Shown: positions 36,246 through 46,670 of the stretch, piece after piece
How positions within the stretch are numbered: position 1 is the first letter of the stretch
Layout of the letters: the number at the start of each line of letters is the position of its first letter
Assembly (NCBI GenBank): GCA_031257015.1
Contig: JAIRPK010000053.1
Span: forward strand, 1 to 64,000
DNA: 64,000 nucleotides
Source of the DNA: Tannerellaceae bacterium
GTDB taxonomy: Bacteria; Bacteroidota; Bacteroidia; Bacteroidales; Tannerellaceae
Direction of reading: 5' to 3'
Made by a program: the position numbers and the translations under genes
The notes under the pieces: model-generated
What the model was told of the DNA's origin: nothing
Seen by the model: only the letters and a program-made list of their open reading frames with translations
Databases searched by the model: none

Positions 36246-38090
36246 ATGAAAATACATCTTAGAAGCGCAACAAGCACGCAAGGTCGAAGAATGGCCGGCG
36301 CACGCGCCCTCTGGCGAGCCAACGGAATGAAGGAAGAACAAATAGGCAAACCCATCATCGCCGTCGTCAATTCATTCACGCAATTCGTCCCCGGACACAC
36401 CCACCTACACATTATAGGACAGATCGTCAAAGCTGAAATAGAAAAACAAGGCTGCTTCGCCGCTGAATTTAACACCATTGCTATAGACGACGGCATCGCT
36501 ATGGGTCACGATGGCATGCTATACTCCCTTCCCTCCCGCGACCTGATTGCCGACAGCATAGAATACATGATAAATGCCCACAACGCCGATGCAATGATAT
36601 GTATCAGCAACTGCGACAAAATAACCCCCGGAATGCTCATGGCTGCCATGCGCCTTAACATCCCCGCCATTTTCGTATCTGGAGGGCCCATGGAAGCCGG
36701 GCGCCTAGCCGTCGGCAAACGACATCGCTACGTTGATCTAATAGATGCCATGGTCGAAGCCGCTGACGACAGTATCCCTGATGAAGCTATCCGCAAACTC
36801 GAACAAGCCGCCTGCCCAACCTGCGGTAGCTGCTCCGGCATGTTCACAGCCAACTCCATGAACTGCCTCAACGAAGCCCTCGGAATGTCTCTTCCAGGCA
36901 ACGGGACCATCCTGGCTACGCACGTCAACCGAACGCGGCTCTTTATCAAATCCGCCCATCTAATTGTCGAAAACGCTTACAAATATTACCGTGATGGCGA
37001 TGCCTCCGTACTCCCCCGCAATATTGCAAATCGCTCCGCTTTCCTCAACGCCATGTCGTTAGACATTGCAATGGGCGGTTCCACAAACACCATCCTCCAT
37101 CTACTTGCCATAGCCCAGGAAGCCAATGTAGATTTCACAATGAAAGACATTGACGCCCTCTCCCGCAAAATCCCCGTACTCTGCAAAGTCGCCCCAAACT
37201 CCACAAAATACCATATAGAAGACGTTAACCGCGCCGGCGGCGTCATAGCCATCCTCGGCGAAATGCTCAAAGGCAAACTGATCGACGGCTCCCCCCGCCG
37301 CGTTGACGGCCTCACCCTCATCGAAGCCATCAGCCGCAACAGTATCACCTCCAGCGCCGTAACCAGCATAGCCCGCAATAACTACCGCAGTGCCCCCGGC
37401 GGAGAATACAGCCTCAGCATGGGGTCGCAAGAAAATTTCTATGCCGACTTCGACACCGACCGCCAATCCGGCTGTATCCGAAGCATCAGTGCAGCCTACT
37501 CCGAAGACGGCGGCTTAGCCGTACTCTACGGCAATATAGCCAAAGACGGATGCGTCGTCAAGACCGCCGGAGTAGCCTCTTCTAGCCTTCGCTTCTCCGG
37601 CCCTGCCAAAACATTCCACTCCCAGGAAGCAGCCTGCGAAGGAATCCTCGGCGGAAGCGTCCAGGCCGGTGATGTAGTGGTCATCCTTTATGAAGGCCCC
37701 AAGGGTGGCCCAGGAATGCAAGAAATGCTCTACCCTACTTCCTACATCAAAAGCAAGGGACTGGGAAAAGTCTGCGCCCTTGTCACCGACGGCCGCTTCA
37801 GTGGAGGAACCTCCGGCCTGTCCATCGGACATGTCTCTCCCGAAGCTGCAGCAGGCGGCAATATAGCCCTCGTCCGCGACGGCGACATAATCGAAATAAA
37901 CATTCCCCAACGCACAATCAACGTCAAGCTAAGCGAAGACGAACTCCTCGCCCGCCGCGACGAAGAACTAGCCAAAGGCCCAGCCGCCTACCATCCAGTA
38001 CGTAACAGAGTCGTAAGCAAAGCCCTCAAAGCCTATGCTTCGACCGTCTCCTCCGCCGACAAAGGCGCAATAAGAATTATCAACGACTAA
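36246..38090 (+). CDS. ilvD: Dihydroxy-acid dehydratase
   Basis: A 614-aa Fe-S enzyme of valine/isoleucine synthesis. Cluster and signature motifs: [54 protein letters not shown] and [20 protein letters not shown]. Full length. It lies directly behind topA, so it may be read through from the topA promoter, and it is separated from ilvB by a terminator and array 6. Confidence 0.97.
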   Translation: MKIHLRSATSTQGRRMAGARALWRANGMKEEQIGKPIIAVVNSFTQFVPGHTHLHIIGQIVKAEIEKQGCFAAEFNTIAIDDGIAMGHDGMLYSLPSRDLIADSIEYMINAHNADAMICISNCDKITPGMLMAAMRLNIPAIFVSGGPMEAGRLAVGKRHRYVDLIDAMVEAADDSIPDEAIRKLEQAACPTCGSCSGMFTANSMNCLNEALGMSLPGNGTILATHVNRTRLFIKSAHLIVENAYKYYRDGDASVLPRNIANRSAFLNAMSLDIAMGGSTNTILHLLAIAQEANVDFTMKDIDALSRKIPVLCKVAPNSTKYHIEDVNRAGGVIAILGEMLKGKLIDGSPRRVDGLTLIEAISRNSITSSAVTSIARNNYRSAPGGEYSLSMGSQENFYADFDTDRQSGCIRSISAAYSEDGGLAVLYGNIAKDGCVVKTAGVASSSLRFSGPAKTFHSQEAACEGILGGSVQAGDVVVILYEGPKGGPGMQEMLYPTSYIKSKGLGKVCALVTDGRFSGGTSGLSIGHVSPEAAAGGNIALVRDGDIIEINIPQRTINVKLSEDELLARRDEELAKGPAAYHPVRNRVVSKALKAYASTVSSADKGAIRIIND

Positions 38091-38141
38091 ACAGAAAGAT
38101 TGGAACGCACCCGGCCGCCATCCCCTACTCAAACAACAAGC

Positions 38142-38186
38142 ATCCATACGCATGGAATCAACCTTCTACAAGCGTATGGATTTTTT
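38142..38186 (+). terminator. ilvD terminator
   Basis: A 10-bp perfect stem ATCCATACGC with its complement, a 20-nt loop and six Ts. Confidence 0.75.
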
Positions 38187-38234
38187 AATACCCGCACGCA
38201 ACAAAAAGCCATCCCCTAGCAAATAAAATCTCAC

Positions 38235-38306
38235 TGCGTGCCTAAAATAAATTCCTCGCGTATGTAAATAAATTTTCTTGCGTAAGGAAATAAATTTACA
38301 TACGCA
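38235..38306. repeat. Array 6: short, degenerate 22-bp repeat
   Basis: Units beginning TGCGT, CGCGT, TGCGT and TACGC start at 38235, 38257, 38279 and 38301, 22 bp apart, joined by AAATAAATTT-like segments. The second and last units form an inverted pair (GCGTATGTAAAT and ATTTACATACGC). The rest of the 38187-38470 gap shows nothing else. Confidence 0.7.
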
Positions 38307-38470
38307 GGGAAAAACAACCACAACAGTACTCCTGCCCCATCCGCCTGAGAAGCAACACACACAGCCCCCTTGCAGAAATAATCCCCCCACGGACATAAAA
38401 TCACATACCTCCCCTCAAAAGAAAAAATCAAAATAAACAAATAAATAAACCTATACTTTCATATCGAATT

Positions 38471-40186
38471 ATGAATACAAAAGCAAAGATCACAGGATCG
38501 GAAGCGATGCTTCAGACGCTAATCAAGGAAGGCGTCGAGACTATATTCGGCTATCCGGGCGGACAAGTAATCCCGCTCTACGACTGCCTGTACGACTTCA
38601 GCGACAACCTGCGTCACATTCTCGTTCGTCACGAACAAGGAGCCGTCCACGCCGCGCAAGGATATGCCCGCGTCTCAGGAAAGGTCGGCGTTGCCCTGGT
38701 TACGTCCGGCCCCGGCGCAACGAACACAATAACCGGAATAGCCGATGCCATGATGGATTCGACGCCTGTTGTCATCATTTCCGGACAAGTCCCGGCCACA
38801 CTTTTGGGCACAGACGCTTTTCAGGAGATAGACGTCATCGGCATTGCCCAGCCCGTAACAAAATGGGCCTACCAGATACGCAAGCCGGAAGAGATCGCCT
38901 GGGCCGTCTCCCGCGCCTTCTACATTGCCTCAACCGGACGTCCCGGCCCAGTAGCACTCGACTTCACTAAAGATGCGCAAACAGGCATGGTCAATTACGA
39001 ATACCACAAGGTAAATTACATCCGTAGCTACCAGCCATCGCCAGACATCGACGAAGAGGCAGTTTCAGCCGCCGCCGAAACAATAAATGCCGCAAACAAG
39101 CCCCTTGCCCTCATTGGACAAGGAGCAATACTTGCAGGAGCCGAAAAAGAACTTCTCACATTTCTCGAAAAATCAGGGATCCCGGCAGGCAGCACCATGC
39201 TAGGCCTGTCCGCAATTCCATCAGCCCATCCTCTGAACAAAGGAATGCTTGGGATGCACGGCAACGTTGGACCAAACCGGAAGACAAACGAATGTGACGT
39301 ATTGATAGCCATCGGCATGAGATTCGACGACCGCGTTACGGGAAATCCTAACCACTATGCCCGCCAGGCCAAAATCATCCACTTCGACATTGATCCCTCG
39401 GAGATAAGCAAAAATATCCGCGCCGATATAGCCGTAGTAGGAAACGTCAAGGATACATTGTCAGCCGTCAGCGCCCGGCTCCGTCCCGCCGCTCACAAAG
39501 AATGGCTTGCCTCCTTCACGTCCGACGAAGCAGAAGAGCGCGAAAAAGTCATCAACCGCGAGCTAACCCCTCCCAGTGGTTCAAAACTCCGGATGGGTGA
39601 AATCGTACATAAAATTTCCAAAGCATCGGGAGACGACGCTGTCCTGGTAACTGATGTCGGGCAAAACCAGATGATGGCCGTCCGCTACTTCAAGCATCGA
39701 CGGACGCGCAGTGTAGTAACCTCTGGCGGGCTAGGCACAATGGGATTCGGTCTGCCTGCCGCCATTGGCGCCAAGCTTGGCGCTCCTGAGCGCGTTGTCT
39801 GCCTATTCGTCGGCGACGGCGGTATGCAGATGACGCTCCAAGAGCTGGGCACCATTATGCAAGAGCGCCTGGACATAAAAATCATCCTTCTCAACAACAA
39901 CTATCTCGGTATGGTGCGACAATGGCAAGAGCTATTCTACAATAAGCGCTACTCGGAAACAACCATGCAGAACCCCGATTTTATCGGCATAGGCAAGGCC
40001 TACGGCATTCGCAGCCGCCTGGTCTGTTCACGAAGCGAACTTGACGATGCAATCGCCGAAATGCTCGGAAGCGATGGCGCCTACCTTCTCGTAGCCGACG
40101 TTGAACCATGCGGCATGGTTTATCCTATGATTCCTGCCGGAACAGTCATCACCAACATAATTATGGGAGAACAAAACAATGAATAA
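38471..40186 (+). CDS. ilvB: Acetolactate synthase large subunit
   Basis: A 571-aa thiamine-diphosphate enzyme making acetolactate and acetohydroxybutyrate. Motifs: FGYPGGQVIPLYD, VRHEQGAVHAAQGYAR (catalytic Glu), TSGPGATNTITGIADAM, and the ThDP motif GDGGMQMTLQELGT through NNNYLGMVRQWQ. It overlaps ilvN by 8 bp (ATGAATAA), giving coupled translation. Confidence 0.97.
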   Translation: MNTKAKITGSEAMLQTLIKEGVETIFGYPGGQVIPLYDCLYDFSDNLRHILVRHEQGAVHAAQGYARVSGKVGVALVTSGPGATNTITGIADAMMDSTPVVIISGQVPATLLGTDAFQEIDVIGIAQPVTKWAYQIRKPEEIAWAVSRAFYIASTGRPGPVALDFTKDAQTGMVNYEYHKVNYIRSYQPSPDIDEEAVSAAAETINAANKPLALIGQGAILAGAEKELLTFLEKSGIPAGSTMLGLSAIPSAHPLNKGMLGMHGNVGPNRKTNECDVLIAIGMRFDDRVTGNPNHYARQAKIIHFDIDPSEISKNIRADIAVVGNVKDTLSAVSARLRPAAHKEWLASFTSDEAEEREKVINRELTPPSGSKLRMGEIVHKISKASGDDAVLVTDVGQNQMMAVRYFKHRRTRSVVTSGGLGTMGFGLPAAIGAKLGAPERVVCLFVGDGGMQMTLQELGTIMQERLDIKIILLNNNYLGMVRQWQELFYNKRYSETTMQNPDFIGIGKAYGIRSRLVCSRSELDDAIAEMLGSDGAYLLVADVEPCGMVYPMIPAGTVITNIIMGEQNNE

Positions 40187-40745
40187 ACAGCTATACACAG
40201 TCATCATTTTCTCAGAGAACACCGTTGGCCTTCTCAACCAGATAACCATCATCTTCACTCGTCGCCAGCTCAACATTGAAACTCTGTCCGTCTCCCCCTC
40301 AGCCATTAGGGGAATACACAAGTTCACTATCACGGTTTATGCAGATTCAGACATGATAGATAAAGTAGTAAAACAGATTGACAAGCGCGTCGATATTCTA
40401 AAAGCTTACTATAATACCGATGAAGATCTGGTCTATCAGGAAATAGCCCTCTACAAGCTAAGCGCTGAAAGCTTCATTCATATGGAAGGCGTAGAAGAAA
40501 TGATACGGAGATACAACATCCGCGTTTTGGATATAAACAGCGATTGCATCGTGCTGGAAAAGAGTGGGCGTTATGAAGAAACTCAAGCCCTGTTTGAGGA
40601 GTTAAGTCAAAAGATAGGCGTCCTCCAGTTCATTCGCTCCGGAAGAATCGCCATAACGAAAAGCAAAGTCGAACGATTAAGCGACATGCTGGCAGCCATG
40701 GAAAAGAAAATAAACCGTAAACAAGAATCAGAAAAAGATGAATAA
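40179..40745 (+). CDS. ilvN: Acetolactate synthase regulatory subunit
   Basis: A 188-aa regulatory subunit with an N-terminal ACT domain (YTVIIFSENTVGLLNQITII, RRQLNIETLSVSPSA) that mediates valine feedback in this family, and a C-terminal regulatory domain (AESFIHMEGVEEMIRRY). It overlaps both neighbours by 8 bp through the same ATGAATAA junction. Confidence 0.93.
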   Translation: MNKQLYTVIIFSENTVGLLNQITIIFTRRQLNIETLSVSPSAIRGIHKFTITVYADSDMIDKVVKQIDKRVDILKAYYNTDEDLVYQEIALYKLSAESFIHMEGVEEMIRRYNIRVLDINSDCIVLEKSGRYEETQALFEELSQKIGVLQFIRSGRIAITKSKVERLSDMLAAMEKKINRKQESEKDE

Positions 40746-41493
40746 AGTCGGACGATACAAATTCAAAGCCGAGTCCTACCTCTGCGATTTCAGAGGAAAA
40801 GCCACGGCCGCCCTTCTCGGCACATTCGCCCTCCGCGCAGCAACACTCCATGCCGACGAACGCGGATTTGGCTACGAGCAAGTAAGTAAAGACAATATCG
40901 CCTGGGTTTTATCTCGCCTTGCGATGGAAATTTACGACTATCCCTTCCACGACAGAACTCTAACGATAGAAACATGGATTGAAAGTATAAGCAATATTTC
41001 CACGCAACGCTGTTTCCATTTCATCGACGAAAAAGGAAAAACAAGCGGCTACGCCCGGACAATATGGGCCGCCATAAACACAACAACACGCCGGCCGGTA
41101 GATATTCTCGGCTGGCGTCCACTACTATCTGATTTCATCGAAGGAGATAAAGGATTTCCACTCGATAAAAACATAAAAATTCCAGCAATAAAAGAGTCGC
41201 AGAATCCAACCAGCTGCTACGCCATACGTTACAGCGACATAGATATAAACAAACACGTCAACAGCATCAAATACATGGAGCACACCATTAATCTTTTCGA
41301 CATCAGCATGTTCAAAAGTCAGCGCATCAACAAGATCGAAATGGCCTACATTGTTGAAAGCTCCTTCGACGACACACTTCAACTATACAAACAAGAAATC
41401 AGTCAATCAGAATATTTAATTGAAATAAAAAAAGACAGTACCTCAATTTGCCGCAGCCGAATACACTGGGAGGCAGAAACAATACAAGAATAA
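40738..41493 (+). CDS. Acyl-ACP thioesterase
   Basis: A 251-aa FatA/FatB-like protein with two hot-dog folds. It releases fatty acids from acyl carrier protein. Motifs: SRLAMEIYDYPFHDRTLTIE in the first fold, VRYSDIDxNxHVNS-like residues (IRYSDIDINKHVNSIKYME) in the second. It sits in the branched-chain amino acid operon, as in other Bacteroidales, where it may link to iso/anteiso fatty acids made from the same precursors. A terminator follows; ilvC is absent. Confidence 0.9.
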   Translation: MNKVGRYKFKAESYLCDFRGKATAALLGTFALRAATLHADERGFGYEQVSKDNIAWVLSRLAMEIYDYPFHDRTLTIETWIESISNISTQRCFHFIDEKGKTSGYARTIWAAINTTTRRPVDILGWRPLLSDFIEGDKGFPLDKNIKIPAIKESQNPTSCYAIRYSDIDINKHVNSIKYMEHTINLFDISMFKSQRINKIEMAYIVESSFDDTLQLYKQEISQSEYLIEIKKDSTSICRSRIHWEAETIQE

Positions 41494-41523
41494 ATCTCCA
41501 ACTCCCCAAAACAAAATAAAATA

Positions 41524-41566
41524 AAACCTCTCGCGCACAAACACCCAGAAGCGCAAGAGGTTTTTT
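41524..41566 (+). terminator. Terminator of the ilvBN-thioesterase operon
   Basis: A 13-position stem AAACCTCTCGCGC with its complement (one mismatch), a 14-nt loop and a T run. Confidence 0.88.
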
Positions 41567-42264
41567 CATCACAAAATCTAAAACTTCCAAAAAGAACTTC
41601 TATTCTCCACAATCATGCGCCCAAAAACATATCTGCTTCCATTCATATACTTTCCCAATCCTTATAATCTAAAGAATAAAGCACAAACTATCTTCTGCCT
41701 TTGAAATCATTAACAGCATCAATTGCACTCTCAAAGAGAAATTCACTATTCAACCAGGTAGATTGCACTTACTCATTAATAATTGCATCGCACAATTCGG
41801 AATATTTTAATAATCATCCGCTTAACCACATAACCCATAAGAATACAAAAGGAAAAAAGACTTCTAACCATAAATGAAACTCCTATAAAATATTACAGAG
41901 CAACAGTCCAGCAAAAAAATAAACAATAATAAATCAAAATCACACAAACGGTTCATGAAGCTATCCCGGCAAATCACGGGGATTCCCTCACAGGTCGCAG
42001 AAAAATCCCAGCAAGTCGCATGTATATCCACAAAACAGAGGCGGTAACACTCAGAGATTTAACGATTAATTAGTCTAATTTATCCATACAATATAAAACT
42101 GTGATTAAAATAGAAACAACAAGCTGCATATTAAAATTTATATCTGCATAAAGAATATTAAAGGCATACTCTTATCTGAAAACTGATAATAAAAATTAAA
42201 GAACAAAAAGAATGTAAACACCCGACAGAGAAAAAATCATCCGCCGGAATACGAAAAAAGATAT
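41567..42264. other. Long AT-rich intergenic region before sufC
   Basis: About 700 bp without a supportable gene. Around 41960-42055 a GC-richer patch contains weakly related segments (ATCCCGGCAAATCACG, ATCCCAGCAAGTCGCAT), possibly a decayed array with a period near 22-23 bp. A partly similar AATCACGGGGA patch lies near 61895. No riboswitch or tRNA fold is recognised. Confidence 0.4.
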
Positions 42265-42272
42265 TACTTTTG
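42265..42272 (+). promoter_or_regulatory. -7 box for sufC, decides its start
   Basis: TACTTTTG matches TAnnTTTG. It overlaps a possible TTG start at 42270, so the true start must be the downstream ATG at 42306. Confidence 0.55.
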
Positions 42273-42305
42273 CTTTATCAGAAAGAAAATAATAAACTCC
42301 TGAAT

Positions 42306-43070
42306 ATGCTGAAAATAACAAATTTACATGCTGCCATCAATGAAAAAGAAATACTGAAAGGCATAAACCTGTCCGTAAACAAAGGCGAAGTTCATGCCAT
42401 AATGGGTCCCAACGGATCAGGTAAAAGCACATTAAGCAGCGTTTTAGTCGGAAATCCTACATTCAAAGTAACAAAAGGCGAAATACTTTTCAACGGCAAA
42501 AATCTGTTGAATTTATCGCCTGAAGACCGTAGCCGTGAAGGACTATTCCTAAGTTTCCAATATCCGGTTGAAATTCCCGGAGTAAGCATGACAAATTTCA
42601 TGCGCGTCGCCATAAACGAACACCGCAAATACAAAGGCCTCGAACTAATCAGCGCCAGCGATTTCCTCAAGCTGATGCGTGAAAAGCAAGCCCTTGTAGA
42701 ACTTGACAATAAACTGGCAGGCCGCAGCGTAAACGAAGGTTTTTCCGGAGGAGAGAAGAAGCGAAACGAAATATTCCAGATGGCCATGCTCGAACCACAG
42801 TTGTCAATCCTCGATGAAACCGATAGTGGACTGGACATTGACGCACTTCGAATAGTAGCCAGCGGCGTCAACAAGCTGCGCAGCACAGAAAATTCTATAA
42901 TCGTCATAACTCACTACCAACGGCTCCTTGATTATATAAAGCCCGACATAGTCCACGTTCTGTATAACGGCAAAATCATCAAAACCGCCGGACAGGAATT
43001 AGCATTGGAGCTTGAATCCAAAGGATACGAGTGGCTGAAAGAAGCGGATAAAAATAACGGCATAAAATAA
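42306..43070 (+). CDS. sufC: Fe-S cluster assembly ATPase SufC
   Basis: A 254-aa ABC-type ATPase of the SufBCD scaffold. Walker A GPNGSGKST (about residues 35-43), signature FSGGEKKR, Walker B LSILDETDSGLDIDALR with the SufC-typical DETDSGLD, and switch His in ITHYQRL. It starts at the ATG after the -7 box. sufD follows after 3 bp. Its partner sufB is not here but at 54835-56292 on the other strand. Confidence 0.96.
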   Translation: MLKITNLHAAINEKEILKGINLSVNKGEVHAIMGPNGSGKSTLSSVLVGNPTFKVTKGEILFNGKNLLNLSPEDRSREGLFLSFQYPVEIPGVSMTNFMRVAINEHRKYKGLELISASDFLKLMREKQALVELDNKLAGRSVNEGFSGGEKKRNEIFQMAMLEPQLSILDETDSGLDIDALRIVASGVNKLRSTENSIIVITHYQRLLDYIKPDIVHVLYNGKIIKTAGQELALELESKGYEWLKEADKNNGIK

Positions 43071-43073
43071 AAG

Positions 43074-44417
43074 ATGAAACCGGAACAACAATATATAGAC
43101 CTTTTCATCGAGCATGAAAATCTCATTCGACAACATTCAACATCCATAATGAACAATCATCGCAGGCCATCCCTGGAAGAATTTCAACGCCTTGGGTTTC
43201 CGCCTATGAAAGAAGACTATGCCTGCACAAACGTAAACAAAGCATTTGCTCCCGATTATGGAATGAACATCAATCGCATCAAAATTCCGGTAAACCCATA
43301 CCACGTATTTTGCTGCGACGTTCCTCACTTAAATGCCGCCCTTTACTTCACAGTTAACGATTCTATTTACGAGAGAAAAGAAATCAGCCCCAATTTTCCG
43401 GAAGGAGTATATATAGGAAGCCTCATCAAGTTCGCAGAAACACACCCCGAAATAGCCAAACAGCATTACGGGAAAATTGCAGGAACAAAAAATGACGGAA
43501 TCATCGCCATTAATACAATGTTCGCCCAAGACGGCTTTGTCGTTTATGTACCCCAAAATATAGTATTGGAATCCCCCATTCAACTAATCCACATCAACAG
43601 AAGCGACGTAAATACAATGTCTAACCGCCGGATATTAGTCATCATGGAAGCCCATTCACAAGCAAAGCTTTTAGTATGCACACACAGCATGGACAAAGTC
43701 AGCTTCATTTCCACCGAAGTAATCGAAATATTCGCAAATGAAAGCGCAAAATTTGATTATTATGATCTGGAAGAAACATCCGAATTAACGACGAGATTTA
43801 CCTCCCTACATTTAAAACAAGAAACGCACAGCCAAGTTTGCATAAACGGAATTACTCTGAATAACGGCCTTTCCCGCAACAATTATCATATCGAATTAAA
43901 CGGAGAATACGCTGAAAATAAACTATGCGGAATGTCTATTCTCGATGAAACCAAACATTTGGATACAATGACACATATAATTCACAACGCTCCACATTGC
44001 ACCAGCAACGAACTCTTCAAAAACATACTTAACGGACATTCAACAGGCGCATTTAGCGGTAAAATATTAGTAAAAAAAGGAGCAGACAAAACCTCCGCCC
44101 ATCTAACAAATAAAAACTACTGCTCGACACGCAACGCCCGAATGTATTCCAAACCACAATTAGAAATATACGCCGACGACGTTAAATGCTCGCATGGAAT
44201 GACAACCGGCCAAATGGACGAAAATGCTCTGTTTTATATGCAAAGCCGTGGAATCCCTTACCATGAAGCCCGCACACTGCTCAGCATTGCCTTCACCGCC
44301 GACGTGCTCGACAACATACATATAGAAGGACTGAAAGAACGGCTGCAAGCATTAATAGAAAAACGCTTTCGCGGAGAATTAGCCCACTGCTCCGACTGTA
44401 ACCACAATAAACAATGA
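43074..44417 (+). CDS. sufD: Fe-S cluster assembly protein SufD
   Basis: A 447-aa SufBD-family protein. The C-terminal beta-helix core includes FSGKILVKKGADKTSAHLTN, STRNARMYSKPQLEIYADDV and KCSHGMTTGQMDENALFYMQSRGIP, the SufD-typical CSHG segment. It forms the scaffold with SufB and SufC. It overlaps the next gene by 4 bp (ATGA), so the M16 peptidase is translationally coupled. Confidence 0.94.
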   Translation: MKPEQQYIDLFIEHENLIRQHSTSIMNNHRRPSLEEFQRLGFPPMKEDYACTNVNKAFAPDYGMNINRIKIPVNPYHVFCCDVPHLNAALYFTVNDSIYERKEISPNFPEGVYIGSLIKFAETHPEIAKQHYGKIAGTKNDGIIAINTMFAQDGFVVYVPQNIVLESPIQLIHINRSDVNTMSNRRILVIMEAHSQAKLLVCTHSMDKVSFISTEVIEIFANESAKFDYYDLEETSELTTRFTSLHLKQETHSQVCINGITLNNGLSRNNYHIELNGEYAENKLCGMSILDETKHLDTMTHIIHNAPHCTSNELFKNILNGHSTGAFSGKILVKKGADKTSAHLTNKNYCSTRNARMYSKPQLEIYADDVKCSHGMTTGQMDENALFYMQSRGIPYHEARTLLSIAFTADVLDNIHIEGLKERLQALIEKRFRGELAHCSDCNHNKQ

Positions 44418-45637
44418 CATACAATACCCACACATTCAAAAACGGATTTCGCATCATCCATTTCCCTTCCGCCTCCCCAGTCTCATATTGCGGATTCGGA
44501 ATCCACGCCGGCGCTCGCGATGAGAAAGATGAGGAATTCGGCCTTGCGCACTTTGTCGAGCACATGCTCTTCAAAGGAACCGAAAAGCGAAAATCATGGC
44601 ATATCCTTAATTGCATGGAAAAAGTCGGCGGAGAATTAAATGCCTTCACAACAAAGGAATCAACTTTCATTTACTCCATTTTCATGGATCCCGATTTCAA
44701 TCGCGCCCTCGGCCTGCTATCCGACATAATCTTCCACTCCCGCTTTCCACAGCATGAAATAGACAAGGAAGTCGATGTTATCCTTGACGAAATCAACACA
44801 TATAATGATACACCATCAGAACTAATCTACGACGAATTTGAAAACCTCCTTTTCAGCGGCCATTCCCTGGGGCACAATATACTCGGAGAAGAACATACGC
44901 TGACGAAATTCACGACAGAGTCAGGTCTTTCCTTCCTGAAGCGCTTCTACGTCCCCGCTAACATGATTTTCTTCTCAATGGGGCAAACCAAAATCACAAA
45001 GATTATCCATGCACTTGAAGCATATATGGACAACGAACTGCATACGCCCGCCTATTGCGAAAGAACCTCCCCCAGCAGCAACGCAGCAACGCAAAAAAAA
45101 ATAAGCCGCAATACGCATCAAACCCATATAATGATCGGCGGCCGCTCCTATAACATGTTTGAATACGAAAAACGCCTTCCACTCTTCCTCCTGAACAACC
45201 TCCTCGGCGGGCCAAGCATGAACAGCCGCCTGAACGTAAGCCTGCGCGAAAAACACGGCCTTGTCTACACAGTAGAATCAACCATTACACCTTATACCGA
45301 TACCGGCCTCACATCCATCTATCTCGGCACAAGCAGCAAAAACGCCGAAAAAGCGATCCGGCTAGTCCATAAAGAACTCGACAAGCTCCGCAACACAAAG
45401 CTAACCGAGACGCAACTCTCATCCCTGAAAAAACAAGTAACAGGCCAGCTAAGCATCGGCACAGAAAACCGCGAAAGCCTCTTCCTCAACATCGGCAAAG
45501 CCTTCCTCCATCACAACCGCTACGAAACACTTCCGGAAATATCGCACAAAATAGAAAAGATTACCGCCGAGAATCTCATCGACACAGCCAATGAGATCTT
45601 CTCGCCCGGTAATCTTTCAACCCTAATCTTCGAGTAA
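44414..45637 (+). CDS. M16 (pitrilysin/insulinase) zinc peptidase
   Basis: A 407-aa metallopeptidase with the inverted zinc motif HFVEH (His46, Glu49, His50) and a distal ligand in EVDVILDEI. A C-terminal M16_C domain contains RRVFxP-like and GGPSMNSRLNVSLREKHGLV segments. No signal peptide is seen, so it appears cytoplasmic. It is co-transcribed with sufCD; a link to Fe-S assembly is not established. Usual partners of two-subunit M16 systems are not adjacent. Confidence 0.9.
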   Translation: MTYNTHTFKNGFRIIHFPSASPVSYCGFGIHAGARDEKDEEFGLAHFVEHMLFKGTEKRKSWHILNCMEKVGGELNAFTTKESTFIYSIFMDPDFNRALGLLSDIIFHSRFPQHEIDKEVDVILDEINTYNDTPSELIYDEFENLLFSGHSLGHNILGEEHTLTKFTTESGLSFLKRFYVPANMIFFSMGQTKITKIIHALEAYMDNELHTPAYCERTSPSSNAATQKKISRNTHQTHIMIGGRSYNMFEYEKRLPLFLLNNLLGGPSMNSRLNVSLREKHGLVYTVESTITPYTDTGLTSIYLGTSSKNAEKAIRLVHKELDKLRNTKLTETQLSSLKKQVTGQLSIGTENRESLFLNIGKAFLHHNRYETLPEISHKIEKITAENLIDTANEIFSPGNLSTLIFE

Positions 45638-45644
45638 GCCTAAA

Positions 45645-46496
45645 CTATACGTAATTGCATACAGCCCTGAAATAACCAATCGCCTCAGCAATTCCGATAA
45701 ACGGATCCTTCATATCCTTCTCATACTCCAAGCTGCAAGAGCCGGAATACTTCACCGCCCGCAGCGCCTTCACAAAAGCAGGGAAATCAATCTTCCCCCG
45801 CCCGAACTCAATCGCCCTGCCCGCCTTTGAAGAATCGGTCACATCCTTAATATGAATATCAAAAACCCTCGAATGATACTTTTTCAAATCCTCAACCGGG
45901 TCACATCCGTTACGCAAGTCATGCCCGATGTCAAGACACATTCCCAGGCGCCGGTCCAAGCCCTTCGTATGCTCCCAGACATCCTTTGCATCCGGATAAG
46001 TAGCAATATCCGGCCCATGCAGATGAATAGCCAGGCGAAAATCATACTCCTTCACCTTTTTATCGACATAAGGCAGCAAATCATAATTCGGCACGCCCAC
46101 AATCATCGTCACCCCCACTCGCTTCGCATAAGCAAAAGCCCTGTCAACCTCCGCCTCGCTCTTCATATAAATCGGCCCAACAGCATAACCCTTCACATTA
46201 AACTCCGCGCACTTTTCGTGAAAAGCCTGGATTTGCTCCACCGTACTGTCAAACGGAAGATGAAAATCCTTTATGCACAAAAACCGCACATCCAGGCGCT
46301 GCATCGTCCTGAGCGTCGTCTCCAGGTCAAAATTCACAAACGTATATCCCGCCATTCCGATAAAAAACGGATTAGCCTTATAAGCCGCCTTCGGCTTCAT
46401 TTCCTCCGGCATCGCCTTCAGCAGCGGAGCCGCGCCAATCATTGCCGCCCCCGCAAGTCCCCGTTTAAAAAAAGTACGTCTATTCTGTTTCGTCAT
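45645..46496 (-). CDS. Exported sugar phosphate isomerase/epimerase-like TIM barrel
   Basis: A 283-aa protein with a twin-arginine-like signal (NRRTFFKRGLAGAAMIGAAP) and an AP-endonuclease-2-type TIM barrel: LAIHLHGPD, GMCLDIGHDLRNG, VFDIHIKDV and GRGKIDFPAFVKAL carry likely metal ligands. Such exported proteins often act with Gfo/Idh/MocA oxidoreductases on sugars; one such oxidoreductase is at 17872-19305. The substrate is unknown. Convergent with the M16 gene, 7 bp apart. Confidence 0.85.
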   Translation of the reverse strand: MTKQNRRTFFKRGLAGAAMIGAAPLLKAMPEEMKPKAAYKANPFFIGMAGYTFVNFDLETTLRTMQRLDVRFLCIKDFHLPFDSTVEQIQAFHEKCAEFNVKGYAVGPIYMKSEAEVDRAFAYAKRVGVTMIVGVPNYDLLPYVDKKVKEYDFRLAIHLHGPDIATYPDAKDVWEHTKGLDRRLGMCLDIGHDLRNGCDPVEDLKKYHSRVFDIHIKDVTDSSKAGRAIEFGRGKIDFPAFVKALRAVKYSGSCSLEYEKDMKDPFIGIAEAIGYFRAVCNYV

Positions 46497-46539
46497 AATA
46501 TTAAATGTATAAAAAAAATTAATAAATCAACTTTCAACA

Positions 46540-46547
46540 CAAAGATA
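46540..46547 (-). promoter_or_regulatory. -7 box for the TIM-barrel gene
   Basis: Minus strand TATCTTTG, a perfect consensus match about 45 bp before the start codon. Confidence 0.5.
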
Positions 46548-46670
46548 ACATTTCCGCCAAACCCGCCCCGACGCCCACCGCCATGCGAAACCCGCAGCAA
46601 AAAAATAAACAAGCAGTATTTGCAGAAACAAACGCTTTCATCGAAAAAATCCCCTCCATATGCAGACAAT

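Noticed and set aside
41940..42060. Possible riboswitch or structured leader before sufC
   Set aside because: Contains small repeats but I found no consistent fold or known riboswitch core, and it lies well upstream of the -7 box at 42265.
42270..42305. TTG start 12 codons upstream for sufC
   Set aside because: The TTG is inside the TACTTTTG promoter box, so it would not be within the transcript; SufC proteins begin at MLKI-like residues.
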